Shown here piece by piece: positions 17,485 to 25,271 of a stretch of DNA of 64,000 nt; the first letter of the stretch is position 1; each line of letters starts with the position of its first letter. The position numbers and the translations under genes were made by a program. This DNA is from JAHEAO01 sp041633555. GTDB lineage: Bacteria; Pseudomonadota; Alphaproteobacteria; Rhodobacterales; Rhodobacteraceae. The stretch is from NCBI GenBank assembly GCA_041633555.1, contig JBFKFZ010000014.1, forward strand, positions 4,225 through 68,224. The letters run 5' to 3'. Under the pieces are notes generated by a model that worked only from the letters and a program-made list of their open reading frames with translations, was not told the DNA's origin and did not search any database.

Positions 17485-17537
17485 GGGAAATTCCTTGCAG
17501 TCATGGCTTGCTTGATCCGGGGACCGGGAGGATCGAC

Positions 17538-17792
17538 ATGTTTGGATTTGAGAGATTCAACCGCCATGCGGGGCTCGTTGACAGGATGGCCGAGACTCTG
17601 GGCGTCGATATTGCGGAGGCCGTGCAGCGGGGTGAGTTGCCGCCCGAGGAATTGCGGCGGAGCGTCTTCAATTGCATGGGCTGCCGAGAGGCGGAGAGTT
17701 GCGCGCACTGGCTGGACGAGCACGCGGCGGGGGCCGAGGCAACGCCGGGCTATTGCCGGAACGACGCCTTGTTCCGGGCGCTGGGCGGCTGA
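17538..17792 (+). CDS. DUF6455 family protein
   Basis: 84-residue protein with the cysteine signature FNCMGCREAESCAHWL (Cys46, Cys49, Cys55) and a fourth cysteine at 73 (GYCRND). This is the pattern I associate with DUF6455, a family common in Rhodobacteraceae. Four conserved cysteines suggest a metal or Fe-S site. The ATG at 17538 is chosen because GGGAGG precedes it by a few bases; the frame is open ten codons further. A perfect FNR box upstream suggests induction at low oxygen, which would fit a redox-sensitive metal protein. Molecular role unknown. Confidence 0.85.
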   Translation: MFGFERFNRHAGLVDRMAETLGVDIAEAVQRGELPPEELRRSVFNCMGCREAESCAHWLDEHAAGAEATPGYCRNDALFRALGG

Positions 17793-17848
17793 CGCGGCAC
17801 CGGCGGAAGGCATCTGCCCCTGCCGGAGCCGCGGTCCGAGAGGCGGTG

Positions 17849-18136
17849 CTAGGGCTTCCAGTCGGCGAGGACGGAGTAGGTCTCCGGCGTCGGGCGCGAT
17901 TCCAGGTATTCGGCGAAGTTTGCCCAGATCGCGTTGATCTTTTCCTGCAGTTCCGGCGGGGTTTCGGGCAGGCTGGTCAGCGCCACGATGTAGCCCTTTC
18001 CGGTGTCGTCCATCACGTTGATGAAATGCTGCATCCCCTGCAGGCCGAGGATATCGGCCTTGACGCGCTCCATGATCTCGACGGTGGCGTCGCGGCTGCC
18101 GGCTTTCATCTTGTATGGTGTAATACGTGCATACAT
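17849..18136 (-). CDS. ABM-like (antibiotic biosynthesis monooxygenase fold) protein
   Basis: 95-residue single-domain protein beginning MYARITPYKMKAGS, with the alternating beta-alpha pattern of dimeric alpha-beta barrel proteins of the ABM group (strand, helix EIMERVKADILGLQGMQ, strand FINVMDD, YIVALTSL). These may be small oxygenases, or only dimer scaffolds; no diagnostic catalytic residue is visible. The ATG at 18136 is preferred to the one 42 codons upstream because the intervening residues look non-coding. It stands alone, convergent with the DUF6455 gene. Confidence 0.7.
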   Translation of the reverse strand: MYARITPYKMKAGSRDATVEIMERVKADILGLQGMQHFINVMDDTGKGYIVALTSLPETPPELQEKINAIWANFAEYLESRPTPETYSVLADWKP

Positions 18137-18454
18137 GGTCTTGTTTCCCCTCACTCCAAGCCTGTTTTGAAGATGACCCGATGCCCGGAAGGAGCGCCTC
18201 AATCCGGGGATTATGGCATGGATCGGGGCGGGGACCAAAGGCGGGGGTCCGGATGACCGCATTGTCCGCGCGCGGACAGAGATGAAAACAGTTTTATATC
18301 AAAGACTTGACCTCTCGGCGTTAGACCTTTCTTAACGGATTTCTTGCGGCGCGCGGAGGGGGTGGACACCAGTTATGGGGCGCGGCTGCAGGGGCGGCAG
18401 CTTCGGAAAACCGCCCGGTCATGCTAGACTGGGGTCTTTCGGAGGATGACCGTC

Positions 18455-18991
18455 ATGCTGGACGCATCAACACCAATCTCGACCTTCCGCGCCGGGCTTT
18501 CCGGCCTCAGCCTCGGCGAACAGAAGCAGATCTTCGACGCGCTGCCCGATGTCTTTCAGGCCGCCCTGTGGCAGGACCGGCTGCGCGAGGGGATGGCCGC
18601 CATTGACGACAAGGCGCAGGGCCGGACCTTCGCGGAACTTTGCGACCTCTTGTCACCCGACAGCTATTCGGACGACGAGAAGAACAAGGCGGCTGTCGGC
18701 TATATCGACGAGCTGGCGCCGCGCATCGAGCAGCTCTTTCCCGACCAGTCGCTGTTCCAGAAATACACCCAGACCCTCGGCGACAACCATTGCCCCGAGG
18801 ATACGGTGGAAAAGGCCAAGGGAGGGGTGCCGACCTGCACCTGCTCTTCCGACCGGTCCTGCCTGCTGCGGTCCAACGATTGCGGCGCGCTGCTGGAATG
18901 CAAGAAGGGCTATTGCAACAAGACGCGCTGGGGCTGCGGCGTGCTCTGGCTGCAATCCTGCGACGGGCTCTGCACCGGGGATTTCTGCTGA
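18455..18991 (+). CDS. Fulvocin-C-like cysteine-rich bacteriocin precursor
   Basis: 178 residues in two parts. Residues 1-122 are an acidic, cysteine-poor helical region. Residues 125-178 are a compact core with ten cysteines (128, 130, 136, 143, 149, 154, 161, 169, 173, 178). The core order (TCTCSSDRSC, then DC, EC, YC, then WGCGVLW, SC and LC) resembles fulvocin C, the myxobacterial bacteriocin of about 45 residues with eight cysteines in disulfides. A Gly-Gly pair (123-124) sits exactly before the core, a possible processing site. No signal peptide is visible. The ATG at 18455 is chosen because GGAGG (18441-18445) is 9 bases away, whereas it abuts the ATG at 18446. No immunity or export gene is adjacent. 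Antibacterial action is inferred. Confidence 0.75.
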   Translation: MLDASTPISTFRAGLSGLSLGEQKQIFDALPDVFQAALWQDRLREGMAAIDDKAQGRTFAELCDLLSPDSYSDDEKNKAAVGYIDELAPRIEQLFPDQSLFQKYTQTLGDNHCPEDTVEKAKGGVPTCTCSSDRSCLLRSNDCGALLECKKGYCNKTRWGCGVLWLQSCDGLCTGDFC

Positions 18992-19122
18992 CGCGACCGA
19001 CAACGACCGGTAAGACGGTCGGGCTCGTCCATTGGTGTGGCCAGGCGGTCAGTGAGCGGCCTGCGCCCGGAACACCCATGCGGCGATCCGCGACGCGCTG
19101 CGATTGACAAAGGAAGCCTGAG

Positions 19123-20151
19123 ATGCGCTCGACCAGGACCATTCACGTGATCTCTGCCCATGCCGAGGGCGAGGTGGGCGATGTCATCGTCGGTGGCGTC
19201 CTGCCGCCGCCTGGCGATACGATCTGGGAACAGAGCCGCTGGATCGCCCGCGATCAGACGCTGCGCAACTTCGTCCTGAACGAACCGCGCGGCGGCGTCT
19301 TCCGGCACGTGAATCTGCTGGTGCCGCCGAAACACCCGGACGCGCAGGTCGCCTGGATCATCATGGAGCCCGAGGATACGCCGCCGATGTCCGGCTCGAA
19401 CTCGATCTGCGTGGCGACCGTGCTGCTGGATGGCGGTCTGGTACCGATTGAGGAGCCGGAAACGCATCTGGTGCTGGAGGCTCCGGGCGGGCTGGTGAGG
19501 GTGCGCGCCGAGTGCCGGAATGGCAAGGCCGAGCGTATCCATGTGCAGAACGTGCCCTCTTTTGCCGCCGATCTGGACCGGACGCTCGAGGTCGAGGGGC
19601 TTGGCACGCTGACGGTCGACACCGCCTATGGCGGCGACAGTTTCGTGATCGTCGATGCGACCGCACTTGGATTCTCGCTGCGGGAGGAGGAAGCGCATGC
19701 CATTGCCAGGCTGGGCGTCCGGATCACCAACGCCGCCAACGACCAGCTGGGTTTCGAACATCCAGAGAACCCTGACTGGCAGCACATCTCGTTCTGTCTT
19801 TTCGCCGGGCCGTTGGTCGAGGGGCCGGACGGCCTTGAAACCGGCGCGGCGGTTGCGATCCAGCCCGGCAAGGTCGACCGTTCCCCCACCGGCACGGCGC
19901 TCTCGGCCCGCATGGCGGTCCTGCATGCGCGCGGCCGGATGAATGTCGGCGATCGGCTGACGGCCCGGTCGCTGATCGGCTCTACCTTTGCCGGCACTAT
20001 TCTCGGCGCGACGGTCGTCGGCGACCGGCCCGCCGTCATCCCGGAAATCTCGGGACGCGGCTGGATTACAGGCATCCACCAGCACATGCTCGACCCGTCC
20101 GATCCCTGGCCGGAAGGCTATCGGCTTTCCGATACATGGGGCGCCCGTTAG
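19123..20151 (+). CDS. Proline racemase superfamily protein with Ser/Thr at the catalytic positions
   Basis: 342 residues with the two-lobed diaminopimelate-epimerase fold of proline racemases and hydroxyproline epimerases/dehydratases. The first catalytic motif reads PPMSGSNS (Ser90) where racemases have Met-Cys-Gly-His. The second reads DRSPTGTA (Thr256) where they have SPCGT. With both cysteines replaced, a two-base racemase mechanism is unlikely. Cys/Thr members are known as trans-3-hydroxy-L-proline dehydratases and Ser/Cys members as 4-hydroxyproline epimerases; Ser/Thr fits neither exactly. It is unlinked to other hydroxyproline genes here. The start at 19123 fits the family, and an AAGGAAG site precedes it. 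Confidence 0.85.
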   Translation: MRSTRTIHVISAHAEGEVGDVIVGGVLPPPGDTIWEQSRWIARDQTLRNFVLNEPRGGVFRHVNLLVPPKHPDAQVAWIIMEPEDTPPMSGSNSICVATVLLDGGLVPIEEPETHLVLEAPGGLVRVRAECRNGKAERIHVQNVPSFAADLDRTLEVEGLGTLTVDTAYGGDSFVIVDATALGFSLREEEAHAIARLGVRITNAANDQLGFEHPENPDWQHISFCLFAGPLVEGPDGLETGAAVAIQPGKVDRSPTGTALSARMAVLHARGRMNVGDRLTARSLIGSTFAGTILGATVVGDRPAVIPEISGRGWITGIHQHMLDPSDPWPEGYRLSDTWGAR

Positions 20152-20318
20152 CGCGGTCTTTCGGTTCGGCCCGACGAAGGTCCGCTTGCCGCCCAGGCTG
20201 CTGAAGGCTGCAGTGGCCGGGGCGAGGCGGCGGGCAAGAGCCGATTGTGATGGAAAGTGCGCAGAAACACACCCTGGGACTAAACACCTAGGTTTGCTTA
20301 GAGACTTATCTCAGTAAG

Positions 20319-20624
20319 CTAGACTTTTCTGGATTGAATGGCCCTGGTTAGCGCAAATGGGAGCACGACTCGAACAGCCCTGAGATCAGCTTCGCGGCGT
20401 TCCTTCTCTATTTGTCTTTGGTTCCAAATGCTTGCCAACACGCCGGCTACTGCAATGCCTGAAGCAAACAAACTTGTTAGGATCGTTATGAGGTAGGTTC
20501 CGTATCTCTTTGCGTCATCGCCCCAATCGGATCCCAAGATCGACATGAACGCGACGCCGAAAAGAAAGCCGATAAAGACGCCAATGCTAATATTTCCTGG
20601 ATGTTGATCATACCGACTGACCAA
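20319..20624 (-). CDS. Small two-helix membrane protein, TTG start
   Basis: About 101 residues with two hydrophobic segments (IGVFIGFLFGVAFMSIL and YLITILTSLFASGIAVAGVLA), each long enough to span the membrane, followed by a charged helix (RQIEKERREADLR). No ATG is well placed: ATGs at 20660 and 20645 lie inside rimO. A TTG at 20624 preceded by GGGGAAAG gives a short overlap with the rimO end, suggesting coupled translation. Base composition is noticeably richer in A/T than the flanking genes, a hint of separate origin. Family unknown. Confidence 0.5.
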   Translation of the reverse strand: MVSRYDQHPGNISIGVFIGFLFGVAFMSILGSDWGDDAKRYGTYLITILTSLFASGIAVAGVLASIWNQRQIEKERREADLRAVRVVLPFALTRAIQSRKV

Positions 20625-21999
20625 TTGTCTTTCCCCACAAATCATACTCCCCCGCCTCATCCACCTCGACAGTCAAGATATCCCCCGGCGCAAGCCCTTC
20701 GGTTCCTTCGTCGATGAAGAGGTTGCCGTCGATCTCCGGCGCGTCTGCCTTGGTGCGGCAGGTGGCGATGCCGTCCGCGTCGATCTCGTCGACGATGACC
20801 TCAAGACGGGTGCCGACTTTCGCGGCGAGCTTGGCCTCGGAGATGGCTTGCGCCTTTTCCATGAAGCGGTTCCAGCGGTCCTGTTTGACCTCCTCCGCGA
20901 CGTGATCCGGCAGGGCGTTCGAGCGGGCGCCCTTGACGTTCTCGTATTGAAAGCAGCCGACGCGGTCGAGCTGGGCCTCATCCATCCAGTCGAGCAGGGT
21001 CTGGAATTCTCCTTCCGTCTCGCCGGGATAGCCAACGATGAAGGTCGAGCGCAGCGTGATCTCGGGGCAGATGCCGCGCCAGGCGGCGATTTCGTCGAGC
21101 GTGCGGGCGGCGGCGGCGGGGCGGGCCATGCGTCTCAGCACATCCGGGTGGGCGTGCTGGAACGGGATGTCGAGATAGGGCAGGATCGCGCCCCCATTTT
21201 TTTCACCCGCCTGCCCCATCAGCGGCACGAGGTCGCGCACATGCGGGTAGGGGTAGACGTAATGCAGCCGCAACCAGGCGCCGAGCGCGCCGAGGTCGCG
21301 GGCGAGGGGGATGATCGGGGCCTTCTCGGGCCGGTCCTTCCAGTCGGTGCCGTAAGCAGACGTGTCCTGGCTGATGACGAGGAGTTCCTTTACCCCGGCC
21401 TGCACAAGCTTTTCCGCCTCTCGCAGCACCGCATGGGCGGGGCGGCTGGCAAGGCGGCCGCGCATGTCGGGGATGATGCAGAATTTGCACTTGTGGTTAC
21501 AGCCCTCGGAGATCTTGAGGTAGCTGTAATGGCGCGGGGTGAGGGAGACGCCGCGCGCGGGCAGCAGGTCGATGAACGGGTCGGGTGCGGGCGGTACGGC
21601 GGCATGGACGGCATCCAGCACCTGTTCATATTGCTGCGGGCCGGTGACGGCGAGGATCTTCGGGTGATGCTCGCGGATATAGTCGGGCTCCGCACCAAGG
21701 CAGCCGGTGACGATGACTCGGCCGTTTTCGGTCAGCGCCTCGCCGATGGCGTCGAGGCTCTCTGCCTTGGCGCTATCGAGGAAGCCGCAGGTATTGACGA
21801 TGACGGCCTCGGCGCCGGCATAGTCAGGGGAGATCGCGTAGCCCTCGGCGCGCAGACGTGTCAGGATGCGTTCTGAGTCCACGAGCGCCTTGGGGCAGCC
21901 GAGCGAGACCATGCCGATCGTCGGCTGGCCGTCGCGCCGCGTCTCGGGGATATGCGCGCGCGCAAGGTCGGGGCGCAGAAGTGGTGGATTTGTGGTCAT
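20608..21999 (-). CDS. rimO: Ribosomal protein S12 methylthiotransferase
   Basis: Radical-SAM enzyme that adds a methylthio group to the conserved aspartate of ribosomal protein S12. 463 residues. The N-terminal UPF0004 domain supplies three cluster cysteines (Cys35 in VSLGCPK, Cys71 in NTCGF, Cys100 in TGCLG). The radical-SAM motif is CNHKCKFC (Cys167, 171, 174), and a C-terminal TRAM domain (about 395-463) binds substrate. The ATG at 21999 gives the normal RimO start; 63 more open codons upstream look non-coding. Divergent from the AsmA gene. Confidence 0.95.
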   Translation of the reverse strand: MTTNPPLLRPDLARAHIPETRRDGQPTIGMVSLGCPKALVDSERILTRLRAEGYAISPDYAGAEAVIVNTCGFLDSAKAESLDAIGEALTENGRVIVTGCLGAEPDYIREHHPKILAVTGPQQYEQVLDAVHAAVPPAPDPFIDLLPARGVSLTPRHYSYLKISEGCNHKCKFCIIPDMRGRLASRPAHAVLREAEKLVQAGVKELLVISQDTSAYGTDWKDRPEKAPIIPLARDLGALGAWLRLHYVYPYPHVRDLVPLMGQAGEKNGGAILPYLDIPFQHAHPDVLRRMARPAAAARTLDEIAAWRGICPEITLRSTFIVGYPGETEGEFQTLLDWMDEAQLDRVGCFQYENVKGARSNALPDHVAEEVKQDRWNRFMEKAQAISEAKLAAKVGTRLEVIVDEIDADGIATCRTKADAPEIDGNLFIDEGTEGLAPGDILTVEVDEAGEYDLWGKTIGQSV

Positions 22000-22084
22000 G
22001 AGGCGCGATATAGAGGAAGCGGGAGCTTTGCGAAAGCCGGTCCGTAGAAGCCGCGCGCGAGGCATATGAGCAGGAGGTCCGGCG

Positions 22085-24115
22085 ATGGCGCGGAAGAAGG
22101 CGAAGAAACGGTTTCCGGTTTTACGGTTCCTGAGGAAATTCGTGGTGGCGGTGCTGGTACTGATCGGGATCGCTCTGGTCGGGCTCATGCTACTGCCGGC
22201 CGAGAAGATCGCCGGGATCGCGGCGGCGCGGTTCGAGGCGGCGACGGGGCGCGCGATGGTGATCGACGGCGAGGTGAGGCCGTCCCTCTACCCGCAACTC
22301 GGGATCAAGACCGGCCGGGTGAGCATCGCCAATGCGGACTGGTCCGAAGGCGCGATGCTGGAGGCCGAGAGCCTCGCGGTGGGTGTCGATCTGTCGGCGC
22401 TGATCTCGGGCGATATCCGGATCACGGAAGTGCAGGCGGTGGCGCCGAAGATCATGCTCGAGATCGGGCCGGACGGGCGCGGCAACTGGGAATTCGGTGA
22501 GGCCGGCAGCGGCGGCGGAACGGGGTCGTCTGGGTCGGGCGAAAGCGGCGGGATCCGGGAATTCACGCTCGACCGGGCCGAGGTGTCGGACGGGCAGGTG
22601 ACATTCGTCGACCACCGGAGCGGAGCGCGCTACGGGGTTTCGGCGCTCGACGCGGTGGTGACGCTGCCCGATTTCTCCGGTGAGGCGGCGATTGTGGCTT
22701 CTGGGCAAATGAACGGACAACCAGTCGCGGTCGATGCGACGATCGCGGAATTCGACGCCTTCCTCAGCGATGGGGCGGTGCCGGTGACGCTGATGGCGGA
22801 TCTCGGCGGGGCGCGCATGGATTTCGATGGCCGGGCCGGGCTGGTGCCGCTGGCCGCGACCGTGGCAATTGACGCCGATCTGGGCGACATGGCGGGGCTC
22901 TTCGGGGCGCTCGGCCTGCCTGGGCCCGCACTGCCTGCGGGGCTCGGGCAGAGCAGTACGGCGCTGACGGGCGAACTGACCTATGCCGAAGAGCGGCTGT
23001 CGCTGCGCGGCGGCAGCATCGTGCTCGATCAGAACCGGCTTGTCGGGTCGGCCGATCTGGCGCTGGCGGGCAAGCCGAAAGTGACGGCGAAACTCCAGAC
23101 TGGCGTGCTGGATCTCTCGGGGCTTGCGGGCGGTGGCAGCGGCGGCTCTGGCAGCGGCACGGGCGGCGGCGACGTGATCCGACCCGCCGAAGGCGGCAGC
23201 AGCGGCTGGTCGACGACGCCGATCGATGTCAGCGCGCTTGGCCTCGTCGATGCCGATCTGCTGATCGAGGCCGACAAGGTGGCGCTCGGCACTACCAATC
23301 TGGGGAGAACCGATATCGTGACGCGGCTCGACAATGCCCGGGCAGAGATCGATATCCGCGAACTCAACGCCTACGACGGGGCGGTCAGCGGTACGCTGGT
23401 GGCCAATGGTCGCGGCGGATTGTCGGTCAGCGCCGACCTTGCGGGGCGGGCGGTGGCCCTGAAACCGCTCCTGTCGCAACTGGCCGGGTTTGACCGGCTG
23501 ATCGCGGCGGGCGACATGACGGTCGACGTGCTCGGCACCGGCAACTCGATGCACGCGATCATGAATTCGCTGAACGGTGAAGGGTCGTTCCGGATCGGCG
23601 CAGGGGAACTGATCGGCCTCGATCTGGTCGGCATGCTGCGCAATCTCGATGCCTCTTATGTCGGCGAGGGTGCGAAGACGATCTTTGACGAGATCTCCGG
23701 CACCTTCCGGATCGTCGACGGGGTGCTGATCAACGACAACTTGTCGCTGCTGAGCCCGCTTCTGAGTGCTTCGGGCAAGGGCGAGGTCGGGCTCGGCGGC
23801 CAGACGCTCGACTACCTGATCACGCCGCGGCTGCTGGCCGGTGAAGGCAAGGGGCTGAGCGTACCCTTGCGGATCAGCGGCAGCTGGGCCAGCCCGAGAT
23901 TCCAGCTCGATCTGGATGCGCTGGCGGGCGACAAGATCGAAGCCGCGAAGGACCAGATCGAGGAGAAAGCCCGCGAGGCGGTCGAGAAGAAGGTTGCCGA
24001 AGAACTGGGCATCGACCTGAGCGGTGAGGGCGGCAAGGACGCGCGCAAGAAGGCCAAGAAGGAGCTGGAGAAGAAGGCCAAGGAGGGCCTCTTGAACCTC
24101 CTCGGGCGGAACTAG
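22085..24115 (+). CDS. AsmA family envelope protein
   Basis: 676 residues: a basic N-terminus, one membrane anchor (residues ~15-37, FVVAVLVLIGIALVGLMLL) and a long periplasmic domain. The AsmA N-terminal signature is AAARFEAATGRAMVIDGEVRPSLYP... (key residues TGR and GEV, ~57-75). Two Gly/Ser-rich linkers (about residues 140-155 and 346-360) separate beta-rich sections. The AsmA C-terminal region (~500-620) is followed by a charged lysine/glutamate-rich helical tail. AsmA-like proteins are bridge-like lipid-transfer or membrane-assembly factors; which lipid or porin is affected cannot be read. Divergent from rimO, with 85 bases between. Confidence 0.9.
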   Translation: MARKKAKKRFPVLRFLRKFVVAVLVLIGIALVGLMLLPAEKIAGIAAARFEAATGRAMVIDGEVRPSLYPQLGIKTGRVSIANADWSEGAMLEAESLAVGVDLSALISGDIRITEVQAVAPKIMLEIGPDGRGNWEFGEAGSGGGTGSSGSGESGGIREFTLDRAEVSDGQVTFVDHRSGARYGVSALDAVVTLPDFSGEAAIVASGQMNGQPVAVDATIAEFDAFLSDGAVPVTLMADLGGARMDFDGRAGLVPLAATVAIDADLGDMAGLFGALGLPGPALPAGLGQSSTALTGELTYAEERLSLRGGSIVLDQNRLVGSADLALAGKPKVTAKLQTGVLDLSGLAGGGSGGSGSGTGGGDVIRPAEGGSSGWSTTPIDVSALGLVDADLLIEADKVALGTTNLGRTDIVTRLDNARAEIDIRELNAYDGAVSGTLVANGRGGLSVSADLAGRAVALKPLLSQLAGFDRLIAAGDMTVDVLGTGNSMHAIMNSLNGEGSFRIGAGELIGLDLVGMLRNLDASYVGEGAKTIFDEISGTFRIVDGVLINDNLSLLSPLLSASGKGEVGLGGQTLDYLITPRLLAGEGKGLSVPLRISGSWASPRFQLDLDALAGDKIEAAKDQIEEKAREAVEKKVAEELGIDLSGEGGKDARKKAKKELEKKAKEGLLNLLGRN

Positions 24116-24406
24116 CGCGTATCGCAGTTTCGCTTGCGGAAAGCCCGTGACAATAGGTGTCGCAGCGAAGTTGTCTCTGCTCGAGAGAGGATCTTATGGT
24201 GGCTCTGCGGGACAAGCTGCTGTTTGTTGACCGAATCCCTTAAGCGTGACCTTTGAGGAAAGCAATGAATTGGCGGCAACGGAATGGCCCTTGGGTGCAA
24301 ATCGCGGACTCGCGTTTGGGCCCGAACTGACAGTGCGTTTCTTGCGTCGACCTGCCGGTTCTGAGGCGAGAGGCCGAACCAGCGCTCACAGGCGCGCGCT
24401 CCCGAA

Positions 24407-24829
24407 TTAATCGAATGTTACCGTGATCTTCGCAGCAATCTCGTCGTGTTTTTCGAAAGTCTTTATCGGAGCCTTGGCCTGCGCGATCTGCTTCTTGCAG
24501 ACTTGCTCAAGCTTGGCGACGTCGCGCTTGAACTTCTTCTTGGCCTCGGCCATTTCACTACGCGTCAGGTTCTTGCGCGCCAAGCCATTGAATTCACTTT
24601 CTAGTTTTGCAATTTCCTGAGCCGTTGCATGCGCCTGCGCCGCCCGCACTTTGAGCTCCTGCAGGTAGATTCCCATCGTTTTCACTTCTCCGAAGATTTT
24701 TTTTCGCGCCTTGTTCGACAACATATGAAATGTCGGCTCGTAGCTGCCCGCCGCCTCGAGCCGACCTTCATAAACCGTCTGCAGCGACTGCAATTCCGCG
24801 ATCTGAGCATGGACCTTCGAACCAGCCAT
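24407..24829 (-). CDS. Uncharacterised helical protein, 140 aa
   Basis: Lysine/glutamate/alanine-rich protein that reads as a nearly continuous helix with coiled-coil character (residues ~35-125). It has one cysteine (Cys111 region, EQVCKKQ) and ends ITVTFD. No signal or membrane segment. A GGTTC-poor leader leaves the start uncertain; the ATG at 24829 begins MAGSKVHAQIAELQSLQ. It sits alone in a stretch (24116-25271) that is otherwise without recognisable genes and is slightly A/T-richer than the neighbours. This suggests acquired or fast-evolving DNA. Family unknown. Confidence 0.62.
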   Translation of the reverse strand: MAGSKVHAQIAELQSLQTVYEGRLEAAGSYEPTFHMLSNKARKKIFGEVKTMGIYLQELKVRAAQAHATAQEIAKLESEFNGLARKNLTRSEMAEAKKKFKRDVAKLEQVCKKQIAQAKAPIKTFEKHDEIAAKITVTFD

Positions 24830-25271
24830 TTGAACCTCGGTTTGTTTGGTGCGCCGCCCGCCTGCAGGTCTCTGTCAGCCTAAAGTTCAAATGGAACGAC
24901 GTCTCCTCGATGGTGTTAGCGTTTCGCATCCCGATCAAGTTTTGCGTTCGTGTCGGACATTGGTTTGTCCATGGGGGTCCGCTTGCGGTTTGGTGCGTCC
25001 AGAAAGGCGGATCGTCGCCGCTATCGACGATCGAGGTTGGGGCGAAACGCAAATATTGGACAGTCTTCTCGTGCCGCGTGACAAGGAAGTCCTGGTTGTG
25101 TTCGACTTGGTCCCCCGCTGAATGCGGGGTGAAGTATTTTGGGGCAGCTTCCCCGCAAACGTATGTTCTTCCCTATTTTCCGGAATGTGTCACCGAGGGC
25201 CGCGCCAAGGGAAAAATGGCGCTCGGAGTGGGTCTTGGGGGCGCCAGGCATTCTAGCTGGATTTAGCTATC
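24830..25271. other. 440-base region with one weak possible ORF
   Basis: A plus-strand frame from the ATG at 24891 to 25121 (77 codons, MERRLLDGVSVSHP start, acidic/hydrophobic end) has a protein-like C-terminal half but no ribosome site. Its stop falls inside a small hairpin (CCCCGC-TGAAT-GCGGGG, 25113-25129), which might be a terminator. I rate it as not demonstrated. Nothing else is seen. Confidence 0.3.

Larger units (their letters stand above)
17115..17537. other. 423-base intergenic region with palindrome and FNR box
   Basis: No gene is supported. The right-hand end holds two regulatory-looking sites described separately: a 16-base palindrome at 17423-17438 and a consensus FNR box at 17471-17484. 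A run of seven to eight G lies at about 17450-17459. The left two-thirds shows only short frames without ribosome sites. Confidence 0.6.

Noticed and set aside
18992..19122. Immunity gene directly after the bacteriocin-like gene
   Set aside because: The 130-base space contains no frame with a start, ribosome site and membrane segment.
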